Translations under genes and position numbers: made by a program | NCBI GenBank assembly: GCA_026125665.1 | Contig: JAHCKS010000006.1 | Location: 45,733-109,732, forward strand | DNA from: Rubrivivax sp. | Lineage (GTDB): Bacteria > Pseudomonadota > Gammaproteobacteria > Burkholderiales > Burkholderiaceae_C | Direction of reading: 5' to 3' | DNA: 64,000 nt | Notes under the pieces: generated by a model | Database searches by the model: none | What the model was told of the DNA's origin: nothing | What the model saw: only the letters and a program-made list of their open reading frames with translations | Shown here: positions 20,486 to 27,951 of the stretch, one piece after another | Position numbering within the stretch: the stretch's first letter is position 1 | Layout: each line of letters starts with the position of its first letter

Positions 20486-20518
20486 GTTGTATGAAGGGGG
20501 CGTTACGAAGGCGTTATG
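20486..20518 (-). promoter_or_regulatory. SARP-type operator and promoter B (before the secreted-protein gene)
   Basis: Read on the minus strand: ATAACG (20517-20512) and GTAACG (20506-20501), both followed by CC, spaced exactly 11 bp, then TACAAC (20491-20486) 9 bp after the second core. It points toward the gene starting at 20400 and predicts a leader of about 80 nt. Layout and sequence match sites A and C. This and site C lie in the 365-bp divergent gap 20401-20765, which otherwise holds only a short possible upstream ORF. Confidence 0.65.
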
Positions 20519-20612
20519 TGCGGCGAACGCTGGATGGCGAGCCGCTCGCTGCGCATCGGCGCCTTGCGCGCTTCAGGCGGCTGCGCGTGCGGAGAGGTTC
20601 CGGCCATGCCGC

Positions 20613-20646
20613 GCATAACGGCGACGTAACGGCGCGGCCCTACACC
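20613..20646 (+). promoter_or_regulatory. SARP-type operator and promoter C (before the SARP-type regulator gene)
   Basis: ATAACG (20615-20620) and GTAACG (20626-20631), both followed by GCG, are 11 bp apart on the plus strand; TACACC (20641-20646) follows 9 bp after the second core. It points at the regulator gene, so autoregulation is predicted. The -10 is the weakest of the three sites (three of six consensus bases), in keeping with a promoter that needs an activator. Confidence 0.6.
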
Positions 20647-20694
20647 TCGGCCAGCGCCGCGGTCTCGCGGCGCTTGCAGCCAGGGGTGCCAGCC

Positions 20695-20778
20695 ATGATT
20701 GCCATCGAACGAGGGGCCAGCACCGCTCCCGGCTTCGCCGCCATCGAGCCGCAGGAAACGGGTCCATGCCGGGGTTGA
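20695..20778 (+). other. Possible upstream ORF overlapping the regulator start
   Basis: ATG at 20695 opens a 27-codon frame (begins MIAIERGAS) whose TGA at 20776-20778 lies 10-12 bases past the first ATG of the regulator (20766). If translated, terminating ribosomes would sit on the regulator start and could couple or repress its translation. No strong ribosome site precedes it. This is positional evidence only. Confidence 0.25.
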
Positions 20779-23700
20779 CGCGCCGAGCGCCATCGCTTCA
20801 GATGCCGGCCGGTGGCGCGACGGGGGTTGACGCGATGGCGATGGCACCGCTTCCCGACGCAGGTGCGCAAGGCACTGCGGCGCTGCGGCTCGTGCTCGGC
20901 GGCCCGGTCGCAGCGATTTGTCGCAGCGATGGCACCCGCGTGCCGTTGGCCCGCCTCGACGCGGCGCTGCTGGCCGTGCTCGCGATCGAGGGCCCCTCGT
21001 CGCGGCAGCGGCTGCTGCAGCTCCTGGGCAGCGACGAAGACGACCCGGAGCACGCACGCAACGCGCTGCGCCAGCGGCTCTTTCGGCTGCGGCGCGCCGT
21101 CGGCACCGATCTCGTGAGCGGCGTGGAGCCCTTGTCGTTGGCGGCCGGCGTCACGCCCGACACCCACCTCGATGCGGACGTCGACGCCGACACCGCCGCC
21201 GGCGCGGGCGTGCACGAGCGCGCCGGCGAGCTGCTCGCCGCCCACGACTACGCCGACTTTCCGGCCTTCGAGCGCTGGCTCGAAGAGCAGCGCCGCGTGC
21301 TCGCCCGGCGCCGGCGCGAGCGCGACCTGGCACGCATCGAGACCTGCGAGCGCGAAGCCCGCTACGGCGAAGGCGCCGAGCTGGCCGAGCGCTGCGTCGC
21401 CGCCGACCCGCTCGACGAGCCCGCCGTGCAGCGACTGATGCGGCTGCGCTACCTGGCCGGGCAGCGGGCTGCGGCAGTGGCCGCATTCGAGCGCTTCGCC
21501 AGTGCCCTGCGCGCCGAGGACGGCGGCGCGCCGGCGCGCGCAACCACGGAGCTCCTGGCGACGATCCGCGCGGCCGACGCACCGGTGCCAGTTCGGCGGC
21601 GCGAGATCCCGGCCAGCGTGTTGCGCCCGCCGCGGCTCGTCGGCCGCGACGCCGAGCTGCGCGCGTTGTCCGCTGCGTGGTCGGGCGAGCGCATCTTCTG
21701 GCTGCTGGGCGAAGCGGGCCTGGGCAAGACGCGGCTCGTCGCCGAGTTCGTCGGCGAGGGCGAAGCGGCACTGGTCGCGCCAGCGCGGCCGGGCGACGCC
21801 GGCGTGCCCTACGCGAGCCTCGGCCGCACACTGCGTGCGCTGCTCGAACGCCGGCCCGCATTGTTGGAGCGTGCCGAGCGGGCCGACCTGGCCCGCGTGC
21901 TGCCGGAGCTGCAGGTGCAAGTGCTCGCGGCGGCGGCCATCGCCCCGGCCGCGGTGCTGCAACGAGCGATCCGCTCCCTGCTGCGGGCCGCGCGGGACGA
22001 AGGGCTTGCCGCGCTGGTCGTCGACGACCTGCACTTTGCCGACTCCGCGAGCCTCGAGATGCTGCAGGCGCTGGTCGGCGACGAGACGCTGGCGGCGCTG
22101 CGCTGGGGCTTCGTGTCACGGCCGGCCGAGGGCCAGCCGGCCGTCGAGGCGTTGCGCGCCGCGCTCGAGGAAATGCATCGCATCGAGGTGCTCACACTGG
22201 CGCCTCTGAGCGAAGTGCAGATGGCCGAGCTGGTCGCCTCGCTCGGCGTGCCCGGCCTCGATGCGGCCCGGCTCGCGCCGGCGCTCGCGCGCCACACCGG
22301 CGGCAACCCGATGTACGCGCTGGAGACGATCAAGCACTTGGTCGTCAGTGGCGAGCAGGGGCTCGAAGCGAAGCTGCCGCGGCCGGCCAGCGTGGGCCAG
22401 CTGATCGAGCGGCGGCTGCGCGCGCTGACACCGGCGGCGTTGCAGCTGACACGCGTGGCCGCCGTCGCAGGCACCGACTTCACGATCGAGCTGGCCGAAA
22501 GCGTGCTTGGCACCCGCGCACTCGCGCTCGCCGACGCCTGGCGCGAGCTGGAATCGGCGCAGGTGCTGCGCGGCAATGCCTTCGCGCACGACCTCGTGCA
22601 CGAGGCGGCGCTGGCGAGCGTGCCGGCACCGATCGCGCAGCACACGCACGGCGCGGTGGCGGCGTGGCTCGAGGCGCACGGCGGCGAGCCGGCGCGCGTC
22701 GCCGCGCACTGGCTCGACGCGGCCCAGCCGCAACGGGCGCTCGGCGCGCTGCACGCGGCGGCCGAGGCCGCCAAGCGCGCGATGCGGCGCAAGGAGGAGG
22801 CCACGTTCCTCGCGCGCGCCGCGCAGATCGAGAGCGATGCCGGTGATCACGATGCGGCGTTCTCGTCGTGGCGCGGGGTGATCGAAGCGATCTGGGTCGT
22901 CGACCTCCACGCGGTCGATGCGGCGATGTTCGACCGACTCGACGCTGCTGCGGCAACGCAGGGGCAGCAGGCAGCGGCGCAAGCATTCCGCGCAAACTGG
23001 CTCTACGAGATCGGCGACCTGGCGCAAGCCGGCCGCCTGTGCCGCTCGGCGATCGACCTCGCCGACGCCGCCGGCGACGAGGCAACGGGGGCGGCCGCGC
23101 GCGTGAGGCTCGCCGAACTGCTCGATCACGAAGGCGACTCGCCGGCCGCCCTTGCGCTGCTGCAGCCGTTGCTGGCATGGGCCGCCGAGCGCGCCGGTGA
23201 CATCGAACGCGCCAACTTCTACTCGCAATTCGCGATCGTGCTGGACAACAGCTCGCGCGTGCGCGAAGCCCGCGTCTACCACCAGCGTTCGATCGACGGC
23301 TACCGGCGATGCGGCGACTGGGGCAATGTCGTATTGCAGATGGTCAACCTCTCGATCAGCTGGACCAGCGCCGGCCACATGGCGCACGCACTCGATGTGC
23401 TGCGCGAAGCCAGCCAGCTCGCGGCGGCGCACGACGAGGCGCGCGGCGCCGCCTCCGGGCTGCCGATGCAGATGTTCAAGTGCCTGCGCGAAGGCGGCCG
23501 CTACGAAGAGGCGCTGCGCTGGGTCGAGCCCGCCCTGGCAGCGGTTTCGGGCCGGTTCACGATGCTGCTGCACACCAATGTCGCTTGCGCGTGGATCCAC
23601 CTCGGCCAGCATGCGCGGGCGCAGCGCGAGCTCGACACCCCATCGGCTGAAGAGCCACCCGATTGGATGCGCGCCAACGCGCTGCAGATGCGCGGCCGCC

Positions 23701-24233
23701 TGAAGCTGGCGCTCGGCCAGCACCCCGGCACGCTCTTCGACGATGCGCTGCGCCTCGTGCTCGAGAACGAGGAACTGCATCTGTCGCGCGCGCTGATCAC
23801 GCTCGACCGGGCGTTGACGATCGAGCCGGCCGAGGCGCTGAGCGCTGCACGCCGCGTCATCGCCGAGGGAGGACGGCTCGACCTCGCGGGCGTCGTGCTC
23901 GCCGGCCACGTGCGCGCCGCCCGTTTCGCCGTGGACGCCGGGCTCGGCGCCGACGCCGAGTCGCACGCGCGCGCGGCGCTGTCGGTGGGCGAGGACGTGT
24001 CGCCTTACAACTTGTACCCCGCCGAGCGCTGGCTGAACGCATGGCGCGCCTTCCGCCTGGCCGGCCGCGCGGCCGACGCGGCCGCGGCGCTGGCGCGCGG
24101 CGTCGAGTGGGTGCACGCGACCTCGCGCGAGCACGTGCCCGAGCCGTTCCGCGACAGCTTCGCGCGCGCCAACGCGGTGAACCAGGAACTGCTGCGTGCG
24201 GCGGCCGCCGCCGCCGTCGCTGCGCACCGTTGA
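20766..24233 (+). CDS. SARP-family transcriptional regulator: BTAD domain fused to AAA ATPase and TPR-like region
   Basis: A protein of up to 1155 residues. A winged-helix DNA-binding domain (about 40-120: LARLDAALLAVLAIEGPSSR, ARNALRQRLFRLRRAVG) is followed by a bacterial transcriptional activator domain (about 145-265, YADFPAFERWLEEQRR). Next is an AAA ATPase with Walker A GEAGLGKT (315-322) and Walker B ALVVDDLHFAD (about 422-432), then about 600 residues of helical repeats resembling TPRs. This is the AfsR-like large SARP layout, better known from actinobacteria. The first ATG (20766) has AGGAAACGG upstream; internal ATGs at 20799 and 20835 are alternatives. Divergent from a secreted-protein gene, with SARP-type repeats in front of both. 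The signal sensed is unknown. Confidence 0.9.
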   Translation: MPGLTRRAPSLQMPAGGATGVDAMAMAPLPDAGAQGTAALRLVLGGPVAAICRSDGTRVPLARLDAALLAVLAIEGPSSRQRLLQLLGSDEDDPEHARNALRQRLFRLRRAVGTDLVSGVEPLSLAAGVTPDTHLDADVDADTAAGAGVHERAGELLAAHDYADFPAFERWLEEQRRVLARRRRERDLARIETCEREARYGEGAELAERCVAADPLDEPAVQRLMRLRYLAGQRAAAVAAFERFASALRAEDGGAPARATTELLATIRAADAPVPVRRREIPASVLRPPRLVGRDAELRALSAAWSGERIFWLLGEAGLGKTRLVAEFVGEGEAALVAPARPGDAGVPYASLGRTLRALLERRPALLERAERADLARVLPELQVQVLAAAAIAPAAVLQRAIRSLLRAARDEGLAALVVDDLHFADSASLEMLQALVGDETLAALRWGFVSRPAEGQPAVEALRAALEEMHRIEVLTLAPLSEVQMAELVASLGVPGLDAARLAPALARHTGGNPMYALETIKHLVVSGEQGLEAKLPRPASVGQLIERRLRALTPAALQLTRVAAVAGTDFTIELAESVLGTRALALADAWRELESAQVLRGNAFAHDLVHEAALASVPAPIAQHTHGAVAAWLEAHGGEPARVAAHWLDAAQPQRALGALHAAAEAAKRAMRRKEEATFLARAAQIESDAGDHDAAFSSWRGVIEAIWVVDLHAVDAAMFDRLDAAAATQGQQAAAQAFRANWLYEIGDLAQAGRLCRSAIDLADAAGDEATGAAARVRLAELLDHEGDSPAALALLQPLLAWAAERAGDIERANFYSQFAIVLDNSSRVREARVYHQRSIDGYRRCGDWGNVVLQMVNLSISWTSAGHMAHALDVLREASQLAAAHDEARGAASGLPMQMFKCLREGGRYEEALRWVEPALAAVSGRFTMLLHTNVACAWIHLGQHARAQRELDTPSAEEPPDWMRANALQMRGRLKLALGQHPGTLFDDALRLVLENEELHLSRALITLDRALTIEPAEALSAARRVIAEGGRLDLAGVVLAGHVRAARFAVDAGLGADAESHARAALSVGEDVSPYNLYPAERWLNAWRAFRLAGRAADAAAALARGVEWVHATSREHVPEPFRDSFARANAVNQELLRAAAAAAVAAHR

Positions 24234-24332
24234 GCGCGAGGCAGCGTCGATGGATGGCGCCGCGGGACTCGCATGACAGCGCTCCCTGCGGCGCCCTCGC
24301 GCATGGCGCGCGCATGACGAACCCGGCACGGG

Positions 24333-25379
24333 CTACCGCCAGAGATCCACCGGCTTGCCCGCCTCGCGCAGTTTCTCCGCCCGCGCCTGCACGAAGCGCT
24401 GGAACTGCGGCTCCTTCGCGTAGGCACCGGTCGCCACGTACTCGAACGCGCTCTCGATGTGGAACGGCCGCAGGTAGCCGTCGAAGCGGAAGACCTCGCG
24501 CCCGGTGGCGTCGAAGAAGACGACGGTGGGATGCAGTGCGACCTGCAGGTCGCGCGCGAAGGCCTTCGCGTCCACGGGCGCACCGGTGGGCGACGTGAGG
24601 CGCGCCGGCTGCCCGGGCACGAGGCGCGCGACGTCGAAGCGTGCCAGCAGCGGCTTCATCGTCGGGCGCTGGAACGCCTCGCGGTGCATCTCGGCGCAGG
24701 GCACGCAGCGTTCGGACTCGAACATCACCGCCAGCGGCTTGCCGCCGGCACGGCGCGCCAGCGCGGCGGGGTCGCGCATCAGGTACGCACCGCGCGGCGC
24801 CGGCAGCGCGGTCGTGGTGGCCGCGGTCGTGTCCAGCCGCGCGATGTACTCGGCCAGCGACTCGCGCCGGTCGTGCCGATCGGCCACCCAGTCGACGATG
24901 TGCGCGAAGCGCTCGGGCGGCTGGTAGCCGTTCAGCCGCAGCACGACGCGCCCGTCGGTCTCGAGGAAGAACAGCGTCGGCGTGAACTGCACCGCCAGCC
25001 TGGCCGCCACCTGCTTCTCGGTGCCGCGCGTGCCGTCGAGCCACTGCACCTCGCGGTCGCCCCACATGTTCAGCGCGATGGCCACGAAGTGCTGCCGCGT
25101 CTTCGCGGTGATCTTCTGCGCCGCCGGGCTGGTGCCGAAGTTGGCCACCATCAGCGCCTTGCAGTACGGGCAGCCGTCCTGCCCGAAGTAGACGAGCACG
25201 CGCTTGCCGCTGCGCGCCGCCTCGGCGACCTCTTCCTTGAAGTCGAGGAAGCTCTCGGTGAACCAGCGCGGGATGTCGATGGCGTGCGGCGAGGCCACCT
25301 GGGCCGCCGCCGGCGCCGCCGCGCCGAGGACCAGGCCGGCGATCAGCGCAGCGCGCATGAGGGTATGTCGAATCGACAT
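24333..25379 (-). CDS. Periplasmic protein with two thioredoxin-like domains
   Basis: A 348-residue protein with a signal peptide ending AAPAAAQ. Domain one (about 40-150) has the redox motif CPYC at 70-73 (YFGQDGCPYCKAL) and a cis-Pro-like FTPTLFF. Domain two (about 195-315) has CVPC at 225-228 (ESERCVPCAEM) and HPTVVFFD. Two active CxxC sites in one exported chain suggest a periplasmic reductase or electron relay, perhaps fed by a DsbD/CcdA-type membrane protein, though none is adjacent (a CcdA-like gene is at 47326). Domain one resembles SoxW/YyaL-like single domains, but I do not recognise the full tandem family. Confidence 0.85.
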   Translation of the reverse strand: MSIRHTLMRAALIAGLVLGAAAPAAAQVASPHAIDIPRWFTESFLDFKEEVAEAARSGKRVLVYFGQDGCPYCKALMVANFGTSPAAQKITAKTRQHFVAIALNMWGDREVQWLDGTRGTEKQVAARLAVQFTPTLFFLETDGRVVLRLNGYQPPERFAHIVDWVADRHDRRESLAEYIARLDTTAATTTALPAPRGAYLMRDPAALARRAGGKPLAVMFESERCVPCAEMHREAFQRPTMKPLLARFDVARLVPGQPARLTSPTGAPVDAKAFARDLQVALHPTVVFFDATGREVFRFDGYLRPFHIESAFEYVATGAYAKEPQFQRFVQARAEKLREAGKPVDLWR

Positions 25380-25442
25380 GTGGTCTTCCCCCGGGGGTGG
25401 CCCGCGATCGTAGCCCTGGCCACCGCCCGCGGCGATACTCCC

Positions 25443-26786
25443 ATGATGAGCCATGTCTTCCACCGCCACCTGCGGCAGCCCTATCCGGTGGCCGTCGCCG
25501 GCGACGGCCCCTATCTCATCGACAGCACCGGCAAGCGCTACCTCGATGGCAGCGGCGGCGCCGCCGTGTCGTGCCTCGGCCACGGCCACCCGGCCATCGT
25601 GCAGGCGGTCGTCGACCAGGTGCGCAAGCTCGAGTACGCGCACACGTCGTTCCTGACGAGCGAGCCGGCCGAGGCGCTGGCCGACGACCTCGTCGCGCAC
25701 GCGCCCCGGGGCCTGACGCACGTCTACTTCGTCAGCGGCGGCAGCGAGGGCGTCGAGGCGGCGCTGAAGCTCGCCGTGCAGTACTTCGTCGAGACCGGGC
25801 AGCCGCGGAAGAACCGCATCGTCGCGCGCTGGCAGAGCTACCACGGCAACACGCTCGGCGCGCTGTCGGCGGGTGGCAACCGCTGGCGCCGCGCGCAGTT
25901 CCCTTCGCTGCTGCTGGAGCAGATCGAGCACATCGGCGAGTGCTACGAGTACCGCGGCCGACGCGAAGGCGAGACCGCCGAGCAGTACGGCCTGCGCATG
26001 GCCGACGAGCTGGAGGCGGCGATCCTGCGCCTCGGGCCCGAGAACGTGGCCGCCTTCATCGGCGAGCCGGTGGTCGGCGCGACGCTCGGCGCCGTGCCCG
26101 CGCCGGCCGGCTACTGGCCGCGCATCCGCGAGATCTGTGATCGCCACGGCGTGCTGCTCATCCTCGACGAGGTGATGTGCGGCATGGGCCGCACCGGCAC
26201 GCTGCACGCGTCGGAGCAGGAAGGTGCGCAAGGCACCGGCGGCGTGCGCCCCGACATCGAGGTCATCGCCAAGGGCCTGGGTGCCGGCTACCAGCCGATC
26301 GGCGCGGTGCTCGTCGACGGCCGCATCGTCGAGGCGCTGCGCGCCGGCAGCGGCTTCTTCCAGCACGGCCACACCTACCTCGGCCACCCGGTGGCCTGCG
26401 CCGCCGCGCTGGCCGCGCAGCGCGAGATCCGCCCGCTGCTTCCCCAGGTGCGCGCGCACGGCGCGCGGCTGGCGGCGCTGCTCGGCGAGCGTCTGGGCAC
26501 GCACCCGAACGTCGGTGACCTGCGCGGCCGCGGCCTTTTCCGCGGCATCGAGCTCGTCGCCGACCGCGCCACGCGCGCGCCGCTGCCCTCGGCCGCGCGC
26601 ACGCACGCGAAGGTGAAGGCGGCGGCGATGGAACGCGGGCTGCTCTGTTATCCGATGGGCGGCACCGTCGATGGTTCCGAGGGCGATCACGTATTGCTCG
26701 CGCCGCCCTTCACCTGCACGATCAGCCAGCTGGAGGAGCTGGTCGACAAGCTGGGCGCGGCCATCGAGGCCGTGCTGCCGCGTTGA
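25443..26786 (+). CDS. Class III (PLP-dependent) aminotransferase, aspartate aminotransferase family
   Basis: A 447-residue fold-type I aminotransferase. Visible are [18 protein letters not shown], the PLP phosphate region [50 protein letters not shown] (PLP-ring Asp) and the Schiff-base lysine in [12 protein letters not shown]. The family uses omega-amino acids, amines or beta-alanine with pyruvate or 2-oxoglutarate; substrate is not resolved. Placed just before a TAXI-TRAP transporter on the same strand, so uptake and transamination may be linked. A GATACT hexamer ends three bases before the first of two tandem ATGs (25443 and 25446), so the transcript could be leaderless from 25446. Confidence 0.9.
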   Translation: MMSHVFHRHLRQPYPVAVAGDGPYLIDSTGKRYLDGSGGAAVSCLGHGHPAIVQAVVDQVRKLEYAHTSFLTSEPAEALADDLVAHAPRGLTHVYFVSGGSEGVEAALKLAVQYFVETGQPRKNRIVARWQSYHGNTLGALSAGGNRWRRAQFPSLLLEQIEHIGECYEYRGRREGETAEQYGLRMADELEAAILRLGPENVAAFIGEPVVGATLGAVPAPAGYWPRIREICDRHGVLLILDEVMCGMGRTGTLHASEQEGAQGTGGVRPDIEVIAKGLGAGYQPIGAVLVDGRIVEALRAGSGFFQHGHTYLGHPVACAAALAAQREIRPLLPQVRAHGARLAALLGERLGTHPNVGDLRGRGLFRGIELVADRATRAPLPSAARTHAKVKAAAMERGLLCYPMGGTVDGSEGDHVLLAPPFTCTISQLEELVDKLGAAIEAVLPR

Positions 26787-26878
26787 CGGGGGTGCACGCC
26801 GCGCCCGTCCGGCGTGAGCCGGCGCGCACGCGTCCGTGCACCATACTTCCACTCACCACTGTCCAGGAGCGAACCCCG

Positions 26879-27856
26879 ATGCGAATCACCCTTGCCACCG
26901 TGACCGCGGCCGCCGCGCTTTGTGCCGGCACGTTCGCCGCCGCCCCGGCCGCCTTCGCGCAGCAGAAGTTCATCACCATCGGCACCGGTGGCGTCACCGG
27001 CGTCTACTACGCTGCCGGCGGCGCCATCTGCCGCCTGATGAACAAGGACCGCGCCAAGCACGGCATCCGCTGCTCGGTCGAGTCCACCGGCGGCTCGGTG
27101 TTCAACATCAACACCATCAAGGCCGGCGAGCTGGACTTCGGCGTTGCGCAGAGCGACTGGCAGTTCCACGCCATGAACGGCAGCAAGGTGTTCGAGAAGG
27201 ACGGCAAGCACACCGACCTGCGCGCCGTGTTCTCGGTGCACCCCGAGCCCTTCACGGTGCTCGCGCGCAAGGAGGCCAACATCACGAGCCTCGAGGGCCT
27301 GAAGGGCAAGCGCGTCAACATCGGCAACCCCGGCAGCGGCACGCGCGCGTCGATGGAGGAGCTGATGGGCGCACTCGGCTGGAGGACGAGCGACTTCGCG
27401 CTTGCCGCCGAGCTGAAGGCCGACGAGCACGGCGCGGCGCTGTGCGACAACAAGATCGACGCCTTCTACTACGGCGTCGGCCACCCGAGCGCCAACATCC
27501 AGGACCCGATCACCACCTGCGGCGCGCGACTCGTGCCGCTCACCGGCGCCGCGGTCGACAAGCTCGTCTCGGGCGCGCCCTACTACGCCAAGGTCAACAT
27601 CCCCGGCGGCCTGTACGCCGGCCATCCGAACCCCACGCCCACCTACGGCGTGCTGGCCACCTTCGTCAGCTCGGCCAAGGTGCCCGAGGCCACGGTGTAC
27701 GAGCTCGTGAAGGCGGTGTTCGAGAACTTCGACGAGTTCAAGAAGCTGCACCCGGCGTTCGGCGCGCTCGACCCGAAGTCGATGATCAAGAACGGCAACT
27801 CCGCGCCGCTGCACCCGGGTGCGGTGCGCTACTACAAGGAGAAGGGCTGGATGTGA
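26879..27856 (+). CDS. TAXI family TRAP transporter solute-binding protein
   Basis: A 325-residue periplasmic binding protein with a signal peptide ending PAAFAQQ. It has the TAXI hallmark [26 protein letters not shown], then [33 protein letters not shown] and [25 protein letters not shown] proteins are thought to bind glutamate, 2-oxoglutarate or other small acids. An AGGAG site lies 10 bases before the ATG, and a CATACT -10-like element is at 26842-26847. A strong hairpin after the stop probably lets this gene be expressed more highly than the permease downstream. Confidence 0.95.
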   Translation: MRITLATVTAAAALCAGTFAAAPAAFAQQKFITIGTGGVTGVYYAAGGAICRLMNKDRAKHGIRCSVESTGGSVFNINTIKAGELDFGVAQSDWQFHAMNGSKVFEKDGKHTDLRAVFSVHPEPFTVLARKEANITSLEGLKGKRVNIGNPGSGTRASMEELMGALGWRTSDFALAAELKADEHGAALCDNKIDAFYYGVGHPSANIQDPITTCGARLVPLTGAAVDKLVSGAPYYAKVNIPGGLYAGHPNPTPTYGVLATFVSSAKVPEATVYELVKAVFENFDEFKKLHPAFGALDPKSMIKNGNSAPLHPGAVRYYKEKGWM

Positions 27857-27894
27857 GCCCGCGCGCGGCCCCTGGCGGCCGCGCCGCCGACGTA

Positions 27895-27919
27895 CGCAGG
27901 CCCCCCAGCGGGGCCTGCG
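27895..27919 (+). terminator. Intercistronic hairpin between TAXI binding protein and permease
   Basis: A perfect 10-bp stem CGCAGGCCCC/GGGGCCTGCG with a 5-nt loop, not followed by a T run. It sits 38 bp after the binding-protein stop and 32 bp before the permease start. Best read as an mRNA-stabilising or attenuating element giving excess binding protein. Confidence 0.55.
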
Positions 27920-27951
27920 GCGCTTGAAGTGTCTGGAGGGAGCACGTCACG

